Part shown: piece by piece, positions 48,254 through 55,715 of the stretch | Numbering within the stretch: the stretch's first letter is position 1 | Layout: the number at the start of each line of letters is the position of its first letter | NCBI RefSeq assembly: GCF_014648515.1 | Contig: NZ_BMRG01000004.1 | Coordinates: 234,886 to 298,885, forward strand | Direction: 5' to 3' | From: Saccharothrix coeruleofusca | GTDB lineage: Bacteria > Actinomycetota > Actinomycetes > Mycobacteriales > Pseudonocardiaceae | Length of the DNA: 64,000 bases | Position numbers and translations under genes: made by a program | Notes under the pieces: model-generated | Seen by the model: the letters and a program-made list of their open reading frames with translations, nothing else | What the model was told of the DNA's origin: nothing | The model's database searches: none

Positions 48254-49294
48254 ATGGCAGAGATCCGACGTTCTCTCGTCGCGCACGCGCCGCTGCGCCG
48301 CGACCCGCACAAGATCCTGAGCCGCCTGCTTGAGCGGGTGCCGCCGGGGACGCGGCCCGACGCGCCGGTGGCCGAGCTGGAGGAGCGGATCGCCGGTCTG
48401 CTGGGCAAGCCCGCCGCCCTGTTCTTCCCCACCGGCACGATGGCCCAGCAGACCGCCCTGCGGGTGCACGCCGACCGGCGCGGCAGGCCGACCTTCGCCG
48501 CCCACCCGCAGTGCCATCTGGCGCTGTGGGAGAACAACGGCTACAGCGCGGTGCACGGCCTGCGGTTCCAGCCGGTCGGCGACCACAACGGGCTGATCAC
48601 CCTCGACGACCTGCACGAGGTGCGCGAACCGCTGTCGGCGCTGCTGCTGGAACTGCCCCAGCGCGAGATCGGCGGCCTGCTGCCGCCCTGGGACGACCTG
48701 GTCGCGCAGACCGGGTGGGCCGCCGAACGCGGCATCGCCCGGCACGTGGACGGCGCGCGGCTGTGGGAGTCGCAGCCGTACTACGACCGGCCGTTCAGCG
48801 AGATCGCGGCGCTGTTCGACACCGTCTACGTCTCCCTCTACAAAGGACTGGAAGGCGTGCGCGGCGCGGTGCTGGCGGGGGAGCAGGACGTCATCGACGA
48901 GGCGTCGGTGTGGCGCAGGCGGCTGGGCGGGGACATCCCCGACGCGTGGCCGCTGGCGGTGGCCGCGCTGATGGGCTTGGACGAGGTGCTGCCCAGGATG
49001 GCCGAGTTCCGCGACCACGCGGTGGCGCTGGCCGCCGCGATCAACGCCGACGGGTTCGCCCGCACCGTGCCCGAGGTGCCGTGCACGCCGATGTTCCACC
49101 TCCTGCTGCCCATGTCCAGGCAGGAAGCGGAGGCCGCGGCGCGCGAACTGGTCGAGGAGCGCGGCATCCACCTGTTCACCCGCGCGCAGAGCACCACCGA
49201 CCCGAGGGTGAGCAAGGTCGAGGTGACCGTCGGCGTCAACGGGATGGGGTTCGACCCCCAGGAGCTGGTGGAGCTGCTGCGAGCACTGCGCTGA
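48254..49294 (+). CDS. Threonine-aldolase/beta-eliminating-lyase-like PLP enzyme
   Basis: The 346-aa product belongs to the fold-type I aldolase group. It has ALFFPTGTMAQQTALRVHA, RHVDGARLWE (with the conserved Asp that contacts the PLP nitrogen) and VSLYKGLEG with the PLP-binding lysine near residue 199. It probably splits beta-hydroxy amino acids such as threonine to glycine and acetaldehyde, or acts as a related beta-eliminating lyase. ATG 48254 is 16 bases after the small-protein gene. A strong terminator follows. Confidence 0.9.
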   Translation: MAEIRRSLVAHAPLRRDPHKILSRLLERVPPGTRPDAPVAELEERIAGLLGKPAALFFPTGTMAQQTALRVHADRRGRPTFAAHPQCHLALWENNGYSAVHGLRFQPVGDHNGLITLDDLHEVREPLSALLLELPQREIGGLLPPWDDLVAQTGWAAERGIARHVDGARLWESQPYYDRPFSEIAALFDTVYVSLYKGLEGVRGAVLAGEQDVIDEASVWRRRLGGDIPDAWPLAVAALMGLDEVLPRMAEFRDHAVALAAAINADGFARTVPEVPCTPMFHLLLPMSRQEAEAAARELVEERGIHLFTRAQSTTDPRVSKVEVTVGVNGMGFDPQELVELLRALR

Positions 49295-49304
49295 GCCGTC
49301 ACGC

Positions 49305-49345
49305 GTCGTTCCCCGTTCGCGTGAGGCGTGCGAACGGGGAACGAC
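49305..49345. terminator. Hairpin terminator after the aldolase-like gene
   Basis: GTCGTTCCCCGTTCGC (49305-49320) and GCGAACGGGGAACGAC (49330-49345) form a perfect 16-bp stem with a nine-base loop between two convergent genes. Confidence 0.88.
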
Positions 49346-49362
49346 CGGATCGACACCCCGGC

Positions 49363-50337
49363 TCAGGGAATCCCGACGAGCTTGCCGACCTGCCGGTTGT
49401 GCTCCAGGTCGTCGTGCGCGCGGCGGATGTCCTCCAGCGGGTAGACCGCGGTCGGCCACAGCCTGGTCTCCCCGGAGGCCACCTGGTCCAGGTAGCGCTG
49501 CAGCACCTCGGCGGGCAGGTCGTCGCTCTCGCCGCCGTAGGCGGTCAGCCGCACGCCCTTGGGCAGGTAGCCGATGGGGTAGAAGTCGGGCACGATCCAC
49601 TCGTTGGACAGCATCCCGGCGAAGCACACGGTGCCGTGCACGCGGGTGGCGGCCAGCGTGTCGGGCAGCGTGGGCGTGCCCACCAGCTCCAGCGCCGCGT
49701 GCACCCCCTCGGGCACGATCTCGCGGACCTGCTCGGCCACGTGCCCGTCGTCGACCAGGGGGTGGTCCACGCCGTGGTCGCGCAGCACGGAGGTCCGGTC
49801 GGCGCTGCGGGTGGTCGCCAGCACGGTCGCGCCGATGTCCTTGGCCAGCGCCGCGGTGGCGAACCCCAGGGCGGAGGTGCCGCCGCGGATCAGCAGCGTC
49901 TGGCCCGCGCGCAGGTCCAGCCCGGTGGTCAGGGACCCGTAGGCGGTCTGCAGCGTCTCGGGCACCGCGCCCAGCACCTCCCACGGCAGCCGCGAGGAGA
50001 ACGGGACCAGGGTGTGCCGGGGCACCACGGTGTACTGGGCGTACCCGCCGTCGAAGACCCGTCCCATGCCGCCCATCATCGCGGCGACCTGCTGCCCTCG
50101 CGGCAGGTCGCAGTCGCTGTCGACCTCGCCCACCGCCTCGATGCCCGGCACGCGCGGGAACGTCACGCCCTCGGCCAGGCCCAGCCGGGTGTGCAGTTCG
50201 GAGCGGTTGAGCCCGAAGGCCCGCACCCTGATCCGCACCCAGCCCGGTTCGGGCTCGGGGACCGGTTTGTCCACCACGGTCAGGTTCTCCACCGGGCCGG
50301 GTCCGCTGAGCACGGCCGCGCGCATCGTGCCGCTCAC
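49363..50337 (-). CDS. Zinc-free MDR oxidoreductase (quinone reductase-like)
   Basis: GTG 50337 overlaps the stop of a truncated upstream frame (GTGA); ATG 50325 (MRAAVLSGPG) is the alternative and matches typical family starts. The 324-aa product shows PEPGWVRIRVRAFGLNRSEL, GYAQYTVVP and the Rossmann loop TLLIRGGTSALGFATAALAK. There are no zinc cysteines. Reduction of quinones or enones with NADPH is likely. The preserved overlap shows it was once second gene of an operon whose first gene is now mostly missing. Confidence 0.88.
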   Translation of the reverse strand: MSGTMRAAVLSGPGPVENLTVVDKPVPEPEPGWVRIRVRAFGLNRSELHTRLGLAEGVTFPRVPGIEAVGEVDSDCDLPRGQQVAAMMGGMGRVFDGGYAQYTVVPRHTLVPFSSRLPWEVLGAVPETLQTAYGSLTTGLDLRAGQTLLIRGGTSALGFATAALAKDIGATVLATTRSADRTSVLRDHGVDHPLVDDGHVAEQVREIVPEGVHAALELVGTPTLPDTLAATRVHGTVCFAGMLSNEWIVPDFYPIGYLPKGVRLTAYGGESDDLPAEVLQRYLDQVASGETRLWPTAVYPLEDIRRAHDDLEHNRQVGKLVGIP

Positions 50338-50450
50338 GCGCGGTGCTCCGGCACCAGGGTCGACATCCGCACCAGTTCCTCCTTCTCGGCCGCCGACAGC
50401 GGCGTCGGCAGCGGTGTCGGCAGCGCGTCCTGCGCCTGTTCGACCCCGGC
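50334..50450 (-). pseudogene. Truncated 3' end of a gene upstream of the MDR gene
   Basis: A 38-codon open segment ends in PLSAAEKEELVRMSTLVPEH and two further residues, then TGA overlapping the MDR start. Directly upstream lies an in-frame TAG at 50451-50453, and from 50454 the sequence is the left copy of the 137-bp direct repeat. There is no start codon. The simplest reading is a gene cut when the repeat-flanked segment was inserted or a deletion occurred. The parent family is not recognised. Confidence 0.55.
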
Positions 50451-50453
50451 CTA

Positions 50454-50590
50454 CCCGGTTCGTCCAGGAACGTCCAGGAGTTTCCCGGATCGGTGCCCCA
50501 ACGGGCTGTCGTGCGGTGGACTGTCCCCGCGCTCGACGGGGAGTGCGGCGGGGCCCGGCACGCCGGGGGGACGCGCACAGGTCCCGCTGC
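50454..50590 (+). repeat. Direct repeat, left copy (137 bp)
   Basis: This matches 55474-55610 without gaps (constant offset 5020). The first 42 bases are identical (CCCGGTTCGTCCAGGAACGT onward) and the rest is roughly 80% identical. It contains two small hairpins: CCCCG/CGGGG at 50525-50541 and GGGAC/GTCCC at 50568-50585. It lies upstream of the epimerase-aminotransferase operon. Confidence 0.85.
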
Positions 50591-50910
50591 TTGAGCGCAG
50601 GCACGGGCCACTCCGCCACACGGGCGGGGTGGCCCGCCGCCGTTCGGGTCCGGAACGCGCCGCGCGCCGATCTCCTGCGCGCCGACTTCCGTGAAAATAC
50701 TTCAGTTCCTGGTTCACGCGAACGGCACGCGCGTGTTTGCTCGATTCAGTGACACAATGCCACTCGACTGAGTGACAACTGGAGTCGAAGGCGTGTCATC
50801 ACATCGTCGAAATGACCGCCCGACGCCCCCCTCGAAAGGACAAACCCGCTTTTCGGCGGTCCACCGGGCGGATAAGTTGGCCCGGAATTCGCGCATCTCT
50901 GGGGGGAATG
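50591..50910. promoter_or_regulatory. Upstream region of the amino-sugar-like operon with iterated operator
   Basis: The 320 bases hold no supportable gene. CTCGATTCAGTGACA (50740-50754) and CTCGACTGAGTGACA (50763-50777) are direct repeats differing at two positions, 23 bp apart. The second also forms a CACTC/GAGTG dyad at 50761-50774. The composition is more AT-rich than average. These are plausible regulator sites for the operon starting at 50911. Confidence 0.6.
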
Positions 50911-53076
50911 ATGCAGAGCAGGATCATGGTGACCGGCGCGGGCGGCTACCTCGGCTCGGTGCTGCTGCCGGTGCTGCTGGAGGCGGGCCACCACGTCGTG
51001 GCCGTGGACAAGTTCTACTTCGGGGGCCACGTGCTGGCCGCGGTCGACGGGCACCCGGCGCTGACCGTCCGCCGCTGCGACGTCCGCGACCTGGCCGCCG
51101 CCGACCTGGTGGGCGTGGACGCGGTGGTCGCGCTGGCCGCCATCAGCAACGACCCGGCGGGCGATCTGGACCCGGACTGGACGGTGGAGGTCAACCAGGA
51201 CGCCACCGTGCGGCTGGCCGAGCTGGCCGCCGCCGAGGGCGTGCGCACGTTCGTCTTCGCCTCCTCGTGCAGCGTCTACGGCGCGGGCGGGGACGGCGTG
51301 CTCGACGAGTCGTCGCCACTGCGCCCGCTGACCGTCTACGCCTGCACCAAGCAGGCCACCGAGAAAGCGCTGGACGCGCTGGCCTCACCCGATTTCCGGG
51401 TGCTGTCGCTGCGCATGGCGACGCTGTTCGGCGCCTCGCCTCGGATGCGCCTGGACCTGGTGGTCAACCGCATGGTCGCGCACGCCGTCGCGGGCAGGCC
51501 GATCCACGTCCACGGCGGCGGCCAGTGGCGTCCGCTGCTGCACGTCGCCGACGCCGCGCGGGCCTACCTGCGGTGCCTGGAGCTGCCCCGCGAACGCGTC
51601 CCGATCAGCGGGGTGTTCAACGTGGTCGGCGAGAACGCCACCATCGCGGACCTGGCCCGCCGGATCGGCGCGCGCCTGGGCGCGGTCCCGGTGCGGATCA
51701 CCGACGGGGGCCCGGACCAGCGCAGCTACCGGGTCGGCCAAGCGGCGTTCCGGGAGCTGACCGGCTTCACCGCGGACACGGGCGTCGAGCAGGGCGTCGA
51801 GGAGCTGCGCCACGCGCTGGCGGACGTGGACGTCGACGACCCCCGGTACTGCACGGTCGAGGCGCTCAAGGCCGTGGTGAGCACCCCCGCCCGCGACGGC
51901 GGGGAGAAGGTGCGGCGCGCCTTCCTGCCCTTCGCCCTGCCGCTGGTCGGGCGCGAGGAGGAGCGGGAGGTCCTGGACACGCTGCGGTCGGGCTGGCTGA
52001 CCACCGGCCCCAAGACCAAGCGGTTCGAGGCGCTGTGCGCGCAGTACCTGGGCGTGCGCCACGCGGTGGCGATGAGCTCCTGCACCGGCGCGCTGCACGT
52101 GGCCCTCGCCGCGCTGGACATCGGCCCCGGCGACGAGGTCGTCACCTCGCCGGTCACCTGGCCCGCCACCGCCAACGTGATCCTGCACCTGGGCGCCACA
52201 CCGGTCTTCGTCGACGTCGAGCCCGACACGCTCAACATCGACCCCGCCGGGGTCGAAGCCGCGATCACCCCGCGCACCAGGGCCATCGTGCCGGTGCACA
52301 TGGCCGGGCAGACCTGCGACATGGACGCGCTGGCCGCCATCGCCCGGCGGCACGGCCTGCCGATCGTCGAGGACGCCGCGCACGCCATGGGCGCCACCCA
52401 CGGCGCGCGCAAGGTCGGCGGGCTCAGCACCGCCGCGGCGTTCAGCTTCTACCCGACCAAGAACATGACCACCGCCGAGGGCGGGCTGCTGGCCACCGAC
52501 GACGACGCGCTCGCCGAGCGGGCCAGGGTGTTGAGCCTGCACGGCATCTCCCGCGACGCCTGGAAGCGCTACTCGCCCGACGGCGCGCTGCACTGGGAGC
52601 TGGTCGAACCCGGCTTCAAGTACAACATGACCGACCTGCAGGCCTCCCTGGGCCTGCACCAGCTGGGCAAGCTGGACGCCTTCCGCGACACCCGCGCCGA
52701 GTACGCGGCGCGCTACGACGAGCGGTTCGCCGACCTGGCCGCGCTCCGGCCGCTGGCGCACCGGGGCTTCGGCGTCCACGCCCACCACCTCTACGTCGTG
52801 GTGCTGGACCTGGACGCGCTGACGATCAGCCGCGACGAGTTCCTGCTGGCGCTGCGCGAGGAGGGCATCGGCACCGGCGTGCACTTCACCTCGATGCACC
52901 TGCAGCCCTACTACCGCGACCGGTGGGGCATGGACCCCGACGCGCTGCCGGTCGCCGCGGACCTGTCGCGGCGGATCGCGTCCCTGCCGCTCTACCCGAA
53001 GATGACCCGGCAGGACGTCGAGGACGTGGTGGCGGCCGTGCGCAAGGTCGTGCTGGCCTACACCCGGACCGCTTGA
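50911..53076 (+). CDS. Fused NAD-dependent epimerase and DegT/DnrJ-type aminotransferase
   Basis: ATG 50911 fits the GGGGGGA site best (ATG 50908 is too close). The 721-aa product is two enzymes in one chain. The N-terminal extended SDR (about 1-320) has TGAGGYLG, ASSCSVYG, Tyr143-x3-Lys147 and a GGGQWRPLLHVADAARAYL substrate region as in nucleotide-sugar epimerases/dehydratases. A short linker follows. The DegT/DnrJ/EryC1/StrS PLP aminotransferase domain (about 345-721) has SSCTGALHVAL, VPVHMAGQ, EDAAHAMGA and PLP lysine Lys517 in FYPTKNMTTAEGG. A keto-sugar made by the first half could be aminated by the second. First gene of a four-gene operon. Confidence 0.93.
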   Translation: MQSRIMVTGAGGYLGSVLLPVLLEAGHHVVAVDKFYFGGHVLAAVDGHPALTVRRCDVRDLAAADLVGVDAVVALAAISNDPAGDLDPDWTVEVNQDATVRLAELAAAEGVRTFVFASSCSVYGAGGDGVLDESSPLRPLTVYACTKQATEKALDALASPDFRVLSLRMATLFGASPRMRLDLVVNRMVAHAVAGRPIHVHGGGQWRPLLHVADAARAYLRCLELPRERVPISGVFNVVGENATIADLARRIGARLGAVPVRITDGGPDQRSYRVGQAAFRELTGFTADTGVEQGVEELRHALADVDVDDPRYCTVEALKAVVSTPARDGGEKVRRAFLPFALPLVGREEEREVLDTLRSGWLTTGPKTKRFEALCAQYLGVRHAVAMSSCTGALHVALAALDIGPGDEVVTSPVTWPATANVILHLGATPVFVDVEPDTLNIDPAGVEAAITPRTRAIVPVHMAGQTCDMDALAAIARRHGLPIVEDAAHAMGATHGARKVGGLSTAAAFSFYPTKNMTTAEGGLLATDDDALAERARVLSLHGISRDAWKRYSPDGALHWELVEPGFKYNMTDLQASLGLHQLGKLDAFRDTRAEYAARYDERFADLAALRPLAHRGFGVHAHHLYVVVLDLDALTISRDEFLLALREEGIGTGVHFTSMHLQPYYRDRWGMDPDALPVAADLSRRIASLPLYPKMTRQDVEDVVAAVRKVVLAYTRTA

Positions 53077-53087
53077 GAGGGGTCGAC

Positions 53088-53495
53088 GTGGACGAGGGCA
53101 CGAACATCGTGATGGTCAACCCGGTCGGGCAGGTGCTGCTCCACCAGCGCGACGACAAGCCGACGATCAGCTTCCCCGGCCACTGGTGCCTGCCCGGTGG
53201 CTACCTGGAACCGGGGGAGCGGCCGCACGAGTGCATCCGGCGCGAGATCGAGGAGGAGATGGGAGTCGTGCTCGACCCGGCCGCGGTGCGCCCCCTGTGC
53301 TCGCGCCGCCGTTCCTACGGCGTCGAGCACACCTTCTGGACCGCCATCGACCTGGACCTGTCCGAGGTGGTGCTCACCGAGGGGCAGGGCCTGCGGTGGT
53401 TCACCCGCCAGGAGGCCGCGGCCCGCAGGCTGGGCTACGAGGACAACGCGATCCTGGCCGAGTTCTTCGGCCTGCGGGACCGGGGTGCCCTGTGA
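53088..53495 (+). CDS. NUDIX hydrolase of the amino-sugar-like operon
   Basis: GTG 53088 has a GAGAGGGG site and follows the fusion gene by 11 bases. The 135-aa protein has a complete NUDIX box from Gly38 to Val60 (GYLEPGERPHECIRREIEEE, then MGV), and a preceding substrate-side SFPGHWCLPGG. NUDIX enzymes cut nucleoside diphosphate-X bonds. In this setting cleavage of an NDP-sugar to NMP and sugar-1-phosphate is the most economical role; housecleaning is the alternative. Its stop overlaps the next start (GTGA at 53492-53495). Confidence 0.93.
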   Translation: MDEGTNIVMVNPVGQVLLHQRDDKPTISFPGHWCLPGGYLEPGERPHECIRREIEEEMGVVLDPAAVRPLCSRRRSYGVEHTFWTAIDLDLSEVVLTEGQGLRWFTRQEAAARRLGYEDNAILAEFFGLRDRGAL

Positions 53496-54277
53496 ACGGT
53501 CCGGCGGGCGGCGACGCGGCGGAGGTCACCGCGTTCGTCGAGGAGGTGCTGCGCGAGGCGGGCGCGCTGCTGCTGCGGATGCGCGACGACCACGTGGTGG
53601 GCCACAAACCAGGCGGCCACCTGGTGTGCAGCGCCGACATCCGGTCCGAGGCGCTGATCGTCGAGGCCCTGCGCCGCCGCTTCCCCCACGACTTCGTCGT
53701 CGCCGAGGAACGGGGGGTGCTGATGGGCGATCCGGACCGGATCTGGCTGGTCGACCCGCTCGACGGCACCGGCAACTACGTGCGCGGGCTGCGGCCCTGG
53801 GGCGTGACCATCGCGTTGGTGCGCGAGCGGCGAGTGGTCGTCGGCGGGTTCCACGACCCGCTGGAGGGCACGGTGCTGCTCGCCGAACGCGGCGGCGGCG
53901 CGTGGCTGGACGGCAGACGGCTGGCCCTGGGCCCGCCGCCCACCACCGCACCGGCCGTCGCGCTGTCGGCGTCCGCGCCGCCGTGGCAGGGCCAGGCCCG
54001 CAACATCCTCGACCACGTGTGGGATTCGGGCGCGGAGATCCGCATGACCGGCTGCGGGGCCGCCGCGCTGAGCGCGGTCGCCACGGGCGCGCTGTCGGCG
54101 TTCATCGAGGTCGACGGCGGCCCGTGGGACTACGCCGCCGGGGCGCTGGCCGTCGAGGAGGCGGGCGGCCGGGCCACCACGCTCGACGGGGCCGAGGTCG
54201 ACCACACCAGCACCACGGTGCTCGCCGCGCACGCGGCGCTGCACGCCGAGCTGTCGCGCGTGGACTGGGGAATGTAG
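53492..54277 (+). CDS. Inositol-monophosphatase-family sugar phosphatase
   Basis: GTG 53492 overlaps the NUDIX stop. The 261-aa product has all metal sites of the family: AEERG (Glu72/73), DPLDGTGNY (Asp88, Asp91) and GGPWDYAAGALAVEEAGG near residue 212. Members dephosphorylate inositol phosphates, histidinol phosphate, PAP or sugar phosphates using Mg2+. The operon context favours a (amino)sugar or cyclitol phosphate. Its TAG stop shares one base with the GTG start of the exporter gene. Confidence 0.93.
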   Translation: MNGPAGGDAAEVTAFVEEVLREAGALLLRMRDDHVVGHKPGGHLVCSADIRSEALIVEALRRRFPHDFVVAEERGVLMGDPDRIWLVDPLDGTGNYVRGLRPWGVTIALVRERRVVVGGFHDPLEGTVLLAERGGGAWLDGRRLALGPPPTTAPAVALSASAPPWQGQARNILDHVWDSGAEIRMTGCGAAALSAVATGALSAFIEVDGGPWDYAAGALAVEEAGGRATTLDGAEVDHTSTTVLAAHAALHAELSRVDWGM

Positions 54278-55452
54278 TGCGGGGCGCCAGGCTCAGGGCC
54301 GCGGTGTACGCGGTGGCGTTCCTGCTCGGGTGGAACCTGGTGCTGCTGCCCTCGCTGGTGCGGTCGCTGCTGGGGCACTTCCAGCGCGGCGACACCGACT
54401 TCGGGGTGCTGCTGTTCACCGGCGCCCTGCTCTACACCCTCGGCGCGGTCACCAGCGGCCACCTGGTCGACCGGTGCGGGCGGCAGGCCGCCCTCGGCAC
54501 GGCCGCGCTCGCCTACCCGGCGGCCCTGCTGGCCATGGCGCTGTGCCCGACGTGGGCGCTGCTGGTCGTCGCGGCCGCACCGGGCTACTGGGCCGTCGGC
54601 GTGCTGGAGGGCGGCCTCAACGGCCTGTTCCTCGACCTGCACCGCGACCAGCGCGGCCGGGCGATGAACCGGCTGCACCTGTACGTGGCGCTGGGCGCGT
54701 TCACCGGGCCGCTGGCCGTGGGCGGGCTGTCGCTGCTGGACATCGGCTGGCGACCGGTGCTGGTGGGCACCGCCCTGGCGGCCGCGGCCGCCGCGGCGGC
54801 ACTGCTGGGCGGCGGGATGCCGTCGGGCCGGGGCCAGGACACCGCGGCGCGCGGCGGGGGCCTGCGGCTGGCGGGCAGCCTGGTGCCCTTCACCGGGCTC
54901 GCCCTGGCCATCAACCTCTACGTCGCCGCCGAACTGGCGGTGTCGAACTGGGTGGTGCGGCTGCTGGACAGCACCACCGTGGCCGCGGCGACGCTGGTGC
55001 TCGCGGTCTACTGGGCGGGCCTGGCGCTGGGCCGGTGGACCGCCGAGCGGGTCGTGGAGCGGATCGGCTACACCGCCTTCGCCTGCCTGTGCGTCGTGGC
55101 GTCCGGGGTGTTCCTGCTGGCCGCGCTCGCGGTGACCGGGACGGGGCCCCGGCTGGTGCTGTTCGGCCTGGTCGGCGTGTGCTATGGCCCGGTCTACCCG
55201 ATGATCATGGCGATCGGCGGCGGGTTGTTCCCCGGACGGCTCAACCGGGTCAGCGGCGCGCTGTCGGCGGCGGCGGTGTCCGGCTCGGTGCTCTACCCGC
55301 CGCTGCTGGGCGTGGTCGCCGACGCCGTGGGACTGCGGGCGGGCATGGTCGGTGCGGTGCTGCTGGTGGTGCCGATCGTGCTCAGCCTGCTGCTGGTGCG
55401 GCGGCGCGGTCCCACGGCGGTGGTCACGCCCAACCGCCCTGGTCGAGGATGA
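54277..55452 (+). CDS. MFS exporter of the amino-sugar-like operon
   Basis: GTG 54277 overlaps the preceding stop by one base. The 391-aa product has 12 likely membrane helices, an MFS A-motif after helix 2 (GHLVDRCGRQAALG) and an unusual long loop in the middle (GGGMPSGRGQDTAARGGG). It resembles FucP/sugar-porter-like and drug-exporter MFS proteins rather than ABC systems. As last gene of the operon it probably exports the pathway product and may give self-protection. Confidence 0.9.
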   Translation: MRGARLRAAVYAVAFLLGWNLVLLPSLVRSLLGHFQRGDTDFGVLLFTGALLYTLGAVTSGHLVDRCGRQAALGTAALAYPAALLAMALCPTWALLVVAAAPGYWAVGVLEGGLNGLFLDLHRDQRGRAMNRLHLYVALGAFTGPLAVGGLSLLDIGWRPVLVGTALAAAAAAAALLGGGMPSGRGQDTAARGGGLRLAGSLVPFTGLALAINLYVAAELAVSNWVVRLLDSTTVAAATLVLAVYWAGLALGRWTAERVVERIGYTAFACLCVVASGVFLLAALAVTGTGPRLVLFGLVGVCYGPVYPMIMAIGGGLFPGRLNRVSGALSAAAVSGSVLYPPLLGVVADAVGLRAGMVGAVLLVVPIVLSLLLVRRRGPTAVVTPNRPGRG

Positions 55453-55473
55453 TCCAGCGTGGCACCGCCCGTG

Positions 55474-55610
55474 CCCGGTTCGTCCAGGAACGTCCAGGAG
55501 TTTCCCGGATCGGTGTCCCAACGGGCCGCGGTGAGGTGGACTGTCCCCGCACTCAACGGGGGAAGCGGGGTCCGGTGCGCGTCGGGGGGACGCGCACCTG
55601 GTCCCGCTGT
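55474..55610 (+). repeat. Direct repeat, right copy (137 bp)
   Basis: This matches 50454-50590 without gaps and starts 22 bases after the MFS stop. Both hairpins are kept (CCCCG/CGGGG at 55545-55561; GGGAC/GTCCC at 55588-55605) while their loops differ, so the stems may matter. With the left copy it brackets the four-gene operon. Confidence 0.85.
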
Positions 55611-55621
55611 TTGGGGGGCAG

Positions 55622-55656
55622 GTGACGGCCACCGCGCCGATCGCGGTGGCCGTCAC
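55622..55656. terminator. Hairpin terminator after the operon and right repeat
   Basis: GTGACGGCCACCGCG (55622-55636) and CGCGGTGGCCGTCAC (55642-55656) form a perfect 15-bp stem with a five-base loop, followed by TTTC. It lies between convergent genes. Confidence 0.88.
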
Positions 55657-55715
55657 TTTCGTGTTCCTGCCGAAGATTGCCCGCGGACCGGTGATCGCAT
55701 CGAGGAGGGGGCGGC

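Noticed and set aside
50454-55610. Direct repeats as phage or ICE attachment sites
   Set aside because: No integrase, tRNA target or mobility gene lies between or beside them; the repeats are too long and diverged for a simple att core, so only recombination between repeats is proposed.
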